A DNA stretch of 7,879 nucleotides from an uncultured Verrucomicrobiota bacterium (GTDB lineage: Bacteria; Verrucomicrobiota; Kiritimatiellia; RFP12; UBA1067), in assembly GCA_946628745.1 (NCBI GenBank), contig CAMOXA010000065.1, positions 1 through 7,879 on the forward strand. The letters are read 5' to 3'. This document shows, in pieces, positions 1 through 6,354 of this stretch. Numbering within the stretch: position 1 is the first letter of the stretch; every line of letters starts with the position of its first letter. The position numbers and the translations under genes were made by a program. Below the pieces are notes generated by a model. It saw only the letters and a list, made by a program, of their open reading frames with translations, was not told the origin of the DNA and ran no database searches.

Positions 1-1
1 C

Positions 2-391
2 ATGCCCGACTTCGACAGCCTGGTCGTCAACGCGCAGGTGGATCTCGGCGGGGCTACGCGCACGTTCGAGACGCTTTCGGGCAGCGGTTCTTTTGTCGAC
101 GGAACGGTTGTGCTGACGGGCGATCTCGTCGTGACGGTGAACGCCGACAGGACGGTTGTCGCGCCAACGTTCGACAGGCTCGTGCTGGGCGAGAATGCGC
201 GTCTCGTCGTGAAGGGGGCGAAATATCTGCCGCAAGACGAGACCGTCAACGTGTCGCCGTACACTTCGCTCTCGGGCGAATTCAAGTCGGTGGTTGGCGA
301 GAACGGCGTGATTGTCAAGATCGCCACCAACTGCGGAGGCGACCATATCTGCGTCCGTCGCGACACGGGTATGCGCGTCATCCTTCGCTGA
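2..391 (+). CDS. C-terminal end of a beta-strand-repeat (autotransporter/adhesin-like) surface protein, partial
   Basis: The reading frame is already open at the window edge, so the ATG at position 2 is probably an internal Met and the gene begins upstream. The visible 129 residues are rich in Gly, Val, Thr and Asp. Around residues 16-45 they show the alternating pattern typical of autotransporter-associated beta-strand repeats (GGATRTFETLSGSGSF, then DGTVVLTGDLVV). This predicts a right-handed beta-helix passenger exposed outside the cell. No 12-strand autotransporter barrel follows. The protein instead ends in a short segment with two cysteines (NCGGDHICVRR) and a basic-hydrophobic tail ending VILR, which might be a sorting or anchoring tail; that is inference. 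The stop is 25 bases before the next start. Its relation to the downstream enzymes is unknown; it could be a surface adhesin or carbohydrate-binding scaffold. The repeat-fold call is moderately sure, the role is not. Confidence 0.6.
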   Translation: MPDFDSLVVNAQVDLGGATRTFETLSGSGSFVDGTVVLTGDLVVTVNADRTVVAPTFDRLVLGENARLVVKGAKYLPQDETVNVSPYTSLSGEFKSVVGENGVIVKIATNCGGDHICVRRDTGMRVILR

Positions 392-406
392 AAAGCAACC
401 TCAACT

Positions 407-415
407 AGAAGGGAG
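407..415 (+). promoter_or_regulatory. Ribosome binding site for the esterase gene
   Basis: The purine run AGAAGGGAG lies just after the stop of the upstream gene. It sits close to the ATG at 417 and is better spaced for the in-frame GTG at 423, so either codon could be the real start. It argues against the upstream in-frame ATG at 312, which would overlap the preceding gene by 80 bases. Confidence 0.55.
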
Positions 416-416
416 C

Positions 417-1295
417 ATGGCCGTGAACATCACAACGAATGTCTTTCTTGCAGTCTGTCTTGCAGCGACTGCCGCATTGTCCGCCAATGCGGCAAGGGTT
501 GAGAAATTCAATCCGAAGAACGGTACGGGCATAGAAGGATCGGACGGGAAGAAGCTCGCGGCCGTGCTCACGATTCCGGACGGTGCGACGGCGGACATAC
601 CTATCGTGATATTCTGCCACGGGTTTAGGTCCCACAAGGGTGGCGCGGTCGGTCCGGAACTTACCAACCAGCTGGTGCCGTACGGAGTCGCGACGATGTG
701 CTTTGATTTCAACGCGCATGGCGACAGCGAGGGCGAGTTCATAGACATGACGGTGCCGAACGAAATAGAGGACGCGGTCAAGGTGTACGAATACATCCGC
801 TCTCGTCCGGAGTTCGGCAAGATCGCTTTTGCGGGCCATTCGCAAGGAGGCGTGGTCGCGGCGATGGCGGCAGGCCAGCTCGGCGACGAAAAGATATCCG
901 GACTCGCCCTTTGGGCCGCCGCGGCGGTTTTGAAGGACGACGCGATAAGAGGCCATTGCATGATCTATCACTGCGATCCGGCGAATCCGCCGGTCGAGGG
1001 CATAGACCTCGGGGACGGCAGGCGTCTCGGCCGCGAGTTCGTGTTGACGGCCCAGAAGCTGCCGATATACGAGACAGCCGCGAAGTACAAGGGCGGCGCG
1101 TGCGTAATCAACGGAGGTTCGGACGTTATAGTTCCGGTCAGATACGGCAGGCGCTTCCACGGCGTATTGCTCGGCAGCTGCTTCCATCTGATTCCTGAAG
1201 AAGACCACAACTTCGGGCACAACCACAAGGCGTCCGTCGCGATCGGCGCGAAGTATTTTCTGCAACTCTTCGGCAAGCTGCCAGCAGGGGCTTGA
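417..1295 (+). CDS. Secreted alpha/beta hydrolase, feruloyl/cinnamoyl-esterase-like
   Basis: This is a 292-residue serine hydrolase with an N-terminal signal peptide (hydrophobic residues 8-22, likely cleavage after SANA, about residue 25), so it probably acts outside the cytoplasm. Visible alpha/beta-hydrolase landmarks are the oxyanion loop CHGF (67-70), the FDFNAHGDSEG stretch (96-106), NEIEDA (115-120), the nucleophile elbow GHSQGG with Ser142, the acid in GGSDVIVP (Asp236) and the base in EEDHNF (His264). The FDF-GHGDS, NEIEDA, GHSQGG and LPIYE (215-219) signatures are those of bacterial cinnamoyl/feruloyl esterases such as Lactobacillus LJ0536 and Butyrivibrio Est1E. These release hydroxycinnamic acids from plant cell-wall arabinoxylan. 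Residues 170-215 would form the small cap over the active site. The next gene follows within 11 bases and encodes a GH5 glycosidase, which fits esterase-assisted polysaccharide breakdown. An acetyl- or other acyl-esterase remains possible. GTG at 423 is an alternative start that keeps the signal peptide. Confidence 0.9.
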   Translation: MAVNITTNVFLAVCLAATAALSANAARVEKFNPKNGTGIEGSDGKKLAAVLTIPDGATADIPIVIFCHGFRSHKGGAVGPELTNQLVPYGVATMCFDFNAHGDSEGEFIDMTVPNEIEDAVKVYEYIRSRPEFGKIAFAGHSQGGVVAAMAAGQLGDEKISGLALWAAAAVLKDDAIRGHCMIYHCDPANPPVEGIDLGDGRRLGREFVLTAQKLPIYETAAKYKGGACVINGGSDVIVPVRYGRRFHGVLLGSCFHLIPEEDHNFGHNHKASVAIGAKYFLQLFGKLPAGA

Positions 1296-1306
1296 CGCGT
1301 CGACGC

Positions 1307-3067
1307 ATGAAGCGTGCAGCGCCAGTGTTAGCATGCCTCGCCGCGATGGCCGCTGCGGCGACGCTCGCGGCCAAGCCCGCCCCGCCGATTCGAGTTTCGG
1401 GGCGGCATCTCGTAGACAACAAAGGCAATACGGTCAGGCTCGCTGGGGCGATGCATCCTTTCCATCCGTACTTCTGCGGCAACCGGTGGGGGTGGGGGCA
1501 CGACGACGCGGCGGTCCAGCGCTGTGTCGAATATTTTGACAAGCTTTGCGCCGCGCTGATGGAGCGCAAGCAGGGCCTTTATGCGAACATGATTCGCGTG
1601 ACGGACGACGGGTACTGGTGCTCGGACGACAACAAAAAGCCGTCCAAGGATGCCCCGTATTTCTACGCCTTCGACCGGACCCGCTTCGATAGGTATGTCG
1701 AGAAAATACTCGTGCCGGTCGTCGAGAACGCGGTGAAGCGGGGGCTTTACGTCGTCATACGTCCGTGCTACTGCTCGCCCGGCGAGACAAGGGTCGGCAG
1801 CGACTACCACCGCCACATAATAGAAGAATGGTCGGTGATCGCCGCGAACCGCCGCATACAGGCGATGTCGGGACAGGTTCTGTTCGAATTGCAGAACGAG
1901 CCTACGTCGGTGCTTACGAAAGACGGAGCGAAATCGTCCGCCGCGCTGCCTGAGTACTGCCAGAAGATGCTCGACATGGTTCGCCGCAAGGGATTCAAAG
2001 GCGTCGTGCTCGTGCCGGGCTCGGGGTACCAGTCGTACTTTCGCGACTTCGTCGAACACCCGATTAAAGATCCGCTCAAAAACTACGGTTACGCGGTGCA
2101 CGTTTATCCCGGGTGGTACGCACAGTCCGACAAGAACGCCGATCCGGAGAGATTCTACGCGCACTTCGTCAGAAGCGTGCCGGTGGTCAGGGATTATCCG
2201 TGCGTCGTGACGGAATGCGACTGGAGTCCGGAGCGGCCGGGCAAGGGCAAGCTCAACGAATTCGGCCAGGAAGTCAAGGCGAACTACGGGACGTGGGGCA
2301 CGGCGTCGACAACCAAGTGGGGCAATGCATATCTCAAGACGATTGAACGGCTGGGCAACGTATCGACGATATGCGGCGACATAAACCTTCTATTCAAAAT
2401 CGACGATTGGCTCAAAGACGGGAAGATCACTGTGCCGTTCGACGCGAACCCGGAGTGCAGCCCGAAGGCGTTCTTCGATTTGTACGCAAAATGGGGGCGC
2501 GAGAAGCCGGCCAAGCCCGAAGTGCGCGACAGGCGCCTGCCGAAACCGCTTGAAGGCGAGGAGATTCCGCTAAAGCACGTGCGCCACCTGACGACGCGCT
2601 TTTTCAGGATGTCGTGCGGCGCGGACGAGCTGCACATAACGTCCGAGCGAAACGGTTCGTGGGATTTCGGCTTCGGCGAGCGCAGGCCCGTCGGACGGAA
2701 CAGTGAATTCGCCGCGCTATTCAAGGCGATTCCGCGCAAGGCGGATGGCAGGACGTATTACCAACTGAGGTGCTACGACATGGACTGCGTGCTGCGCACG
2801 AGTGGACTAGACGGTGGCAACGGCGATTCGCTGTGCGCGCACCCGAACGGCCACAGTCTCATAGAAGGCGTCTGCCGCGAAAACGGCAGCCATGTCTTCG
2901 GTCAGGATCGCGACGGCGACGCACTGTGGGAGGTCGAGGAGGTCGCGGGCGGCTTTACGTTCAAAAACAAGGCGTCCGGACGATACCTTGGCGGACCGTC
3001 GGCGAGGCATTCCGACACGCCTGTCGTCTGGAGCTGCGTCACGCGGGCGGTCCGGCCCAAGAGATGA
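1307..3067 (+). CDS. Secreted glycoside hydrolase family 5 (cellulase-like) with C-terminal beta-trefoil-like domain
   Basis: The 586-residue product begins with a clear signal peptide (MKR, then an Ala/Leu core to about residue 22). Residues 28-400 form a GH5 TIM barrel. It has the opening motif GRHLVDNKGNTVRLAGAM, the acid/base in FELQNEP (Glu198), HVY on the strand after it (His265, Tyr267), and the nucleophile in CVVTECDW (Glu303). GH5 enzymes are retaining endo- or exo-glycosidases on beta-glucans, mannans or xyloglucan; the subfamily cannot be assigned by eye. Residues 424-582 look like a beta-trefoil carbohydrate-binding domain, with three similar strands-and-turn units, the last reading FTFKNKASGRYLGG as in ricin-type/CBM13-like modules. 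The usual beta-8 Trp is not evident. The ATG at 1307 was chosen because it starts directly with the signal peptide. TTG at 1292 would overlap the esterase stop by four bases (TTGA) and add MTRRR. No good Shine-Dalgarno is seen, so translational coupling to the esterase is likely. Confidence 0.88.
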   Translation: MKRAAPVLACLAAMAAAATLAAKPAPPIRVSGRHLVDNKGNTVRLAGAMHPFHPYFCGNRWGWGHDDAAVQRCVEYFDKLCAALMERKQGLYANMIRVTDDGYWCSDDNKKPSKDAPYFYAFDRTRFDRYVEKILVPVVENAVKRGLYVVIRPCYCSPGETRVGSDYHRHIIEEWSVIAANRRIQAMSGQVLFELQNEPTSVLTKDGAKSSAALPEYCQKMLDMVRRKGFKGVVLVPGSGYQSYFRDFVEHPIKDPLKNYGYAVHVYPGWYAQSDKNADPERFYAHFVRSVPVVRDYPCVVTECDWSPERPGKGKLNEFGQEVKANYGTWGTASTTKWGNAYLKTIERLGNVSTICGDINLLFKIDDWLKDGKITVPFDANPECSPKAFFDLYAKWGREKPAKPEVRDRRLPKPLEGEEIPLKHVRHLTTRFFRMSCGADELHITSERNGSWDFGFGERRPVGRNSEFAALFKAIPRKADGRTYYQLRCYDMDCVLRTSGLDGGNGDSLCAHPNGHSLIEGVCRENGSHVFGQDRDGDALWEVEEVAGGFTFKNKASGRYLGGPSARHSDTPVVWSCVTRAVRPKR

Positions 3068-3108
3068 TCCGGCGAGAAGTCCGAATCTGGAAAAATGCGA
3101 AACCGCTC

Positions 3109-3137
3109 TTGAAGTCCGCCGCGAAATAGTGTACAAT
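3109..3137 (+). promoter_or_regulatory. Sigma70-type promoter for the GH20 gene
   Basis: The -35 TTGAAG (3109-3114) and -10 TACAAT (3132-3137) are separated by exactly 17 bases in the 143-base gap between the GH5 and GH20 genes. Transcription would begin near 3144, giving a leader of about 67 bases. No other ordinary promoter pair was noticed in this gap, and no convincing Rho-independent terminator for the GH5 transcript is visible, so read-through is possible. Confidence 0.6.
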
Positions 3138-3150
3138 TCTTGTGCGGCGG
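3116..3150 (+). repeat. GC-rich inverted repeat framing the -10 box
   Basis: CCGCCGC (3116-3122) and its perfect complement GCGGCGG (3144-3150) flank a 21-base interval that contains the -10 hexamer. The right arm falls at the predicted transcript 5' end. Its GCGGCG can alternatively pair in RNA with CGCCGC at 3170-3175. It may be an operator, a 5' stabilising hairpin, or chance in GC-rich DNA. Confidence 0.35.
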
Positions 3151-3194
3151 GGAAAAGGGTGTGATGGGGCGCCGCCTCCAAACGGGCATTTCAA

Positions 3195-3202
3195 GAAAGG
3201 AA
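3195..3202 (+). promoter_or_regulatory. Ribosome binding site that fixes the GH20 start
   Basis: GAAAGGAA lies 8 bases before the ATG at 3211. It supports that start over the in-frame GTG at 3142, which lies at or before the predicted transcription start and would put 23 non-signal residues ahead of the signal peptide. Confidence 0.75.
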
Positions 3203-3210
3203 CAACCAGA

Positions 3211-4737
3211 ATGAAAGTACAGACCAGTCATGCAGCGCGCCGGTTCGCGGCGGTTGCAATCGCGTTTGCCGCGGCTGTTGCGGCGCATACGTCGTGTGCC
3301 ACGCCTGGAGACGGCGAAGCGTCCGCGGCGAAAGCGCCGTCCGCGCTGCCAGTCATACCGCAACCGACGGAATGGAAGCCGTCGCAGGGAGAATGCGACC
3401 TCGCCAAGGCGATGATCGACGTGAAAATCTCCGAAGACTCAGGTCTGGGCGACGAGGGCTACACGATTTCCATCGCACCCGGCGTCGTGAATGTGGTCGC
3501 CGGGGGCAAAACCGGCGTAGTGTGGGCTCACCAGACGATAATGCAGCTAGGCACCGCAGCGAACCGCGGCGTGGCACCGTTCGGGACTAATGCGCTGGCG
3601 CGCACAACTCCCATATTGATCCCGTGCGGCGTGATTCGCGACGTGCCGAAATACAAAGTGCGCGGCTTCATGATGGATGTCGGGCGCATGTACCACTCGA
3701 TGGACTTTCTGCGGGATCTCGCAAGGACGATGTCGTATTACAAGATGAACACCCTGCACATCCACCTCAACGACAACGAAATCGTCAAAGCCAGCGAGGC
3801 GCAGACGGCGGACTGGTCCAAGAAGTACGCGGCGTTTCGCATGGAGTGCGAGACATATCCGGAGCTGACCGCGAAAGACGGCAGCTACACCAAGAAAGAG
3901 TTTCGCGAGTTCATGATCTTCTGCAAGGCGATCGGCATCACGGTCGTGCCGGAGTTCGACGTGCCCGCGCACTCCCTCGCGTTTACGCGCGTGCGGCCCG
4001 ACTTCGCTTCGAAGAAGTACGGCGCGGACCATCTCGACCTGGACAAGTCCGAAGAAATACTCGCATGGCTCAAGCCGCTCTTCGCGGAGTATCTCACGGG
4101 AGAAGAGCCTGCGTTCATCGGACCGTTCATGCATGTCGGCACCGACGAATACAACAAGAAGGAAGCGGAAAAGTTCCGCGCCTTCACAGACTCGATGCTC
4201 AAAATGGTCGCAGGCTTCGGCTACAAGCCCTGCGCATGGGGCGCGCTTTCGCATGCGAAGGGTTCGACGCGAGTAATCGCCGGCAGGGACATAACGATGG
4301 ACATATGGCACAATCCGTACTACCAGCCGGCAGAGGCGCTCAAAGCCGGGTACACGATAGTGTCGATTCCCGACGGACTCGTGTATCTCGTGCCGTTCGC
4401 AGGCTACTACTACGACTATCTCAACTGCAGGAGCCTGTACGAAAACTGGGAGCCCAGGAAAGTAGCCGGCTACACCGTGCCGGACGAGTACCTTGGCCAG
4501 CTCGCCGGCGGCAAGTTCGCTCTTTGGAACGACAAGCTCGGCAGGAAGAAGGACGGCTCGGCGTACACCGAAGCGGACAACTGGGACCGCATCCATCCAG
4601 CGCTCCAGACTCTTTCGCAGAAGTTCTGGCGGGGCGACGACGGGAAACTGCCGTGGAAAGAATTCGCCGCGATAGCGGACGGCATGAACGAACCCGCCGG
4701 CGTCAAGTCGACGCATAAAACAAAACTGCTGAAATAA
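3211..4737 (+). CDS. Secreted glycoside hydrolase family 20, beta-N-acetylhexosaminidase
   Basis: The 508-residue enzyme is predicted to remove terminal beta-linked GlcNAc or GalNAc by substrate-assisted catalysis. The N-terminus is an export signal (about residues 10-25) that reaches Cys29 in AHTSC. This could be a degenerate lipobox, so a lipoprotein is possible but not certain. Residues 45-140 form the GH20b-type N-terminal domain (LPVIPQPTEW). The catalytic TIM barrel follows, with RGFMMDVGRM (Arg151, the substrate-binding Arg), YKMNTLHIHLND (177-188), VVPEFDVPAHS (246-255), and the catalytic pair in HVGTDE (Asp312-Glu313). Aromatic residues expected around the sugar pocket are present (Trp343, Trp366, Tyr398-400, Trp439 in FALWND). 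All key residues are intact and the length is normal. It has its own promoter and ribosome binding site. Together with the GH123-type protein downstream it points to amino-sugar-bearing glycans such as mucin, glycosaminoglycan or glycolipid headgroups; the exact substrate is inference. Confidence 0.93.
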   Translation: MKVQTSHAARRFAAVAIAFAAAVAAHTSCATPGDGEASAAKAPSALPVIPQPTEWKPSQGECDLAKAMIDVKISEDSGLGDEGYTISIAPGVVNVVAGGKTGVVWAHQTIMQLGTAANRGVAPFGTNALARTTPILIPCGVIRDVPKYKVRGFMMDVGRMYHSMDFLRDLARTMSYYKMNTLHIHLNDNEIVKASEAQTADWSKKYAAFRMECETYPELTAKDGSYTKKEFREFMIFCKAIGITVVPEFDVPAHSLAFTRVRPDFASKKYGADHLDLDKSEEILAWLKPLFAEYLTGEEPAFIGPFMHVGTDEYNKKEAEKFRAFTDSMLKMVAGFGYKPCAWGALSHAKGSTRVIAGRDITMDIWHNPYYQPAEALKAGYTIVSIPDGLVYLVPFAGYYYDYLNCRSLYENWEPRKVAGYTVPDEYLGQLAGGKFALWNDKLGRKKDGSAYTEADNWDRIHPALQTLSQKFWRGDDGKLPWKEFAAIADGMNEPAGVKSTHKTKLLK

Positions 4738-4750
4738 GTGGTAACACCAG

Positions 4751-4781
4751 TTGGGCGCATTGCGCAATATTGTGGTACAAT
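4751..4781 (+). promoter_or_regulatory. Extended -10 promoter for the phosphoesterase-GH123 pair
   Basis: TGG directly precedes TACAAT (4776-4781), making an extended -10 (TGn-TACAAT). The best -35 is a poor TTGGGC (4751-4756) with a 19-base spacer, so the extended -10 probably carries recognition or an activator is needed. The same GTACAAT heptamer is used at the GH20 promoter. Transcription would start near 4788, leaving a leader of about 39 bases with no clear Shine-Dalgarno. Confidence 0.55.
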
Positions 4782-4782
4782 A
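4755..4782. repeat. Overlapping palindromes across the promoter, possible operator
   Basis: Four dyads overlap here: GCGCA-T-TGCGC (4755-4765), ATTGCGCAAT (4759-4768), CAATATTG (4765-4772) and TATTGT-GGT-ACAATA (4768-4782 less its centre). The last is centred on the extended -10. Such a cluster is a reasonable repressor or activator site. There is no following T-run, so it does not look like a terminator for the GH20 gene. Confidence 0.4.
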
Positions 4783-4826
4783 AACGCGTCGGGACGAAAC
4801 AGACACAATCAATAAACGCACGTCAA

Positions 4827-6338
4827 ATGGGACTTGCAAGGCGGGAGTTTCTGAAGGAATCGCTGTCCGCGCTGGGCTTTCTGGCGCTGGACGGCATGCC
4901 CGTATTCGCCGCGGGCGCAGGCTGGAAGCCGAAGGGCAGGCCTAAACTCGTCGCGGGCATTCTTTCAGACACGCATCTCCAGTCGGGCTGGGACGGCGCG
5001 ACGCCGCACAGGGGATTCCCGCTGACATACGTCACGAACGCGATGAAGCTTTTCCGCGAGCGCAACATCGACGCGTTCATGCATCTCGGCGACGCGGCCC
5101 ATCGCGGCAAAAACGTCGAGATCAAGTACCATCGCGACATATTCGAGAAGTTCTTTCCGCGCGGGAAGGCGATGGACGGCCACACGGTCGAGAAGCTGCT
5201 CGTCGTCGGCAACCACGAGCTGTACGGCGATGTCGCGGGCGGCCCGGGCGCGTGGGCGCCGAATATCTGGAAGGATCCCGAAGAGCGCAAGAAGCACGTG
5301 CTTTGCAGCGATCTGCCGAAACAGTGGGAAGCGTCATGGGGCGAGAAGTACGAAGAAGTCTGGCACAAGGAAGTCAAAGGCTACCATTTCTTCGGCCGGC
5401 ACTGGTCGACAAAGGAGCAGACGCTCGCCGATTTCATAAACGGCAAGGCGGAGGAATGTTCACTCAAGGGCGACAAGCCGTTCTTCATCATGTCGCACGC
5501 GCGGAACCACTTCAAATGCAACCAGGCACTAAGCGCGTACCCGAACGCCATCGCCTTTTTCGGGCACTGGCACCAGTCGAACGCGGACTGGAAGACCATA
5601 TACTTCGATTCTTTCGGCGGGTTCTTCCCGAACATTCAGGTCGCCTCGTGCAGGATGGACGGCGGGAACGCGCTGGACGCCAACGAGCATATCACAAAGA
5701 GTGACGTGTTCATAACCGAGGCCGAGCGCAATTCCGCATGGAGCGAGACGCGAAACCCGTCTAGACAGGCGATGATCATGAACGTCTACGAAGACATGAT
5801 TGTCATCGAGCGTCACGAGGTCGGCCAGGGCGGCAGAATCGGTCCGGACTGGGTGCTGCCGCTCGGACGGCACAAGCCGCATCCGTTTTCGCGCGAGGAA
5901 TTGAAGAAGAGCGTCGGTAAACCGCAGTTCGCGCGAAACGCGAAGCTTGAGGTTGCAGTATTGTCCGGCGCAGGGGCGCAGCGGCGCGGAGAAAAGGGGC
6001 AGGAGGCTTCTTCGCCGGCGCGGCTCAGCGTCAAAATCCCGATGGCCGACGGCAACCCCGACTCGCGCGTCTACGCATATGATGTAGTGGCGGTCGGGGA
6101 CGAGCCGAAAACCAAACTTTTCAAGAGCGTGTTCTTCTCGGGCGTGAATGCGGGAATCGGCCACGAGCCGAATCGCGGCGTCACGGAAGTCGAAATACCG
6201 ATTGACGAACTTCCGTCCGGGAAGGCGCTGACGATCGCTGTGCGACCGATAAGTTCTCTCGGTACGAAAGGGTCCGCCATCGCAACGACATTCCGGCCGC
6301 GCGCTTCCGGCGTGCAGAACGGCGCACACACGACATGA
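4827..6338 (+). CDS. Tat-exported calcineurin-like metallophosphoesterase
   Basis: The product has 503 residues from the ATG at 4827. This start places a twin-arginine signal at the N-terminus: ARREFLK (4-10), a hydrophobic stretch to about residue 28, and an Ala-rich cleavage site near PVFAA. The folded, metal-loaded enzyme is therefore probably exported by Tat. All five metallophosphoesterase blocks are visible: SDTH (Asp48, His50), HLGD (Asp89), GNHE (Asn129, His130), SH (His224) and GHWH (His247, His249). This predicts a di-metal phosphomonoesterase or phosphodiesterase. Residues 370-495 form a separate beta-rich C-terminal domain interrupted at about 381-398 by a low-complexity segment (GAGAQRRGEKGQEASSP) that coincides with an octamer DNA repeat. 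The promoter sits just upstream, no strong ribosome binding site precedes the ATG, and the GH123-type gene follows after 16 bases, so the two are likely co-transcribed. The substrate is unknown; phosphorylated glycans are one possibility given the neighbours. Confidence 0.9.
   Translation: MGLARREFLKESLSALGFLALDGMPVFAAGAGWKPKGRPKLVAGILSDTHLQSGWDGATPHRGFPLTYVTNAMKLFRERNIDAFMHLGDAAHRGKNVEIKYHRDIFEKFFPRGKAMDGHTVEKLLVVGNHELYGDVAGGPGAWAPNIWKDPEERKKHVLCSDLPKQWEASWGEKYEEVWHKEVKGYHFFGRHWSTKEQTLADFINGKAEECSLKGDKPFFIMSHARNHFKCNQALSAYPNAIAFFGHWHQSNADWKTIYFDSFGGFFPNIQVASCRMDGGNALDANEHITKSDVFITEAERNSAWSETRNPSRQAMIMNVYEDMIVIERHEVGQGGRIGPDWVLPLGRHKPHPFSREELKKSVGKPQFARNAKLEVAVLSGAGAQRRGEKGQEASSPARLSVKIPMADGNPDSRVYAYDVVAVGDEPKTKLFKSVFFSGVNAGIGHEPNRGVTEVEIPIDELPSGKALTIAVRPISSLGTKGSAIATTFRPRASGVQNGAHTT
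5967..6006 (+). repeat. In-frame octamer repeat block inside the phosphoesterase gene
   Basis: Three copies of GGCGCRGN stand in register at 5967, 5975 and 5983, followed by GAAAAGGG and GCAGGAGG, all in steps of eight. The block is bracketed by CCGGCG (5965-5970) and CGCCGG (6013-6018). It encodes a Gly/Arg/Lys/Glu-rich loop unlike the surrounding beta-sheet sequence. It resembles, from memory, the dispersed purine-rich GCGCAGAGG-type repeats seen in many bacteria; whether it recurs in this genome cannot be seen here. Confidence 0.5.
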
Positions 6339-6344
6339 AAGGAG
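6338..6344 (+). promoter_or_regulatory. Strong ribosome binding site for the GH123-type gene
   Basis: AAAGGAG begins on the last base of the upstream stop codon and ends 10 bases before the ATG at 6355. It settles the start and supports translation from a shared transcript with the phosphoesterase. Confidence 0.8.
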
Positions 6345-6354
6345 AAACATCAAC

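Noticed and set aside
312..416. Upstream in-frame ATG at 312 as the esterase start
   Set aside because: It would overlap the preceding gene by 80 bases and bury the signal peptide behind 35 residues. The purine-rich ribosome binding site lies at 407-415.
405..1334. Long open frame (309 codons) on the minus strand opposite the esterase
   Set aside because: The plus strand carries a complete catalytic triad and signal peptide; the minus translation is Arg-rich and featureless.
3142..3210. GTG at 3142 as the GH20 start
   Set aside because: It lies at or before the predicted transcription start. The ATG at 3211 has a well-spaced GAAAGGAA and begins the signal peptide.
4738..4775. Palindromes after the GH20 stop as a Rho-independent terminator
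   Set aside because: The dyads are short, and what follows is a -10-like sequence rather than a T-run.
4770..4826. TTG at 4770 as the phosphoesterase start
   Set aside because: This codon is inside the promoter (before the -10 box) and would displace the twin-arginine signal from the N-terminus.
3547..4839. Long open frame (430 codons) on the minus strand opposite the GH20 gene
   Set aside because: Its translation is Arg/Val/His-rich with no recognisable motif, and it mirrors a GH20 with intact catalytic motifs. It is the usual antisense shadow in GC-rich coding DNA.
6330..6354. Separate promoter for the GH123-type gene
   Set aside because: The gap is only 16 bases and holds a ribosome binding site but no -35/-10 pair, so co-transcription is simpler.
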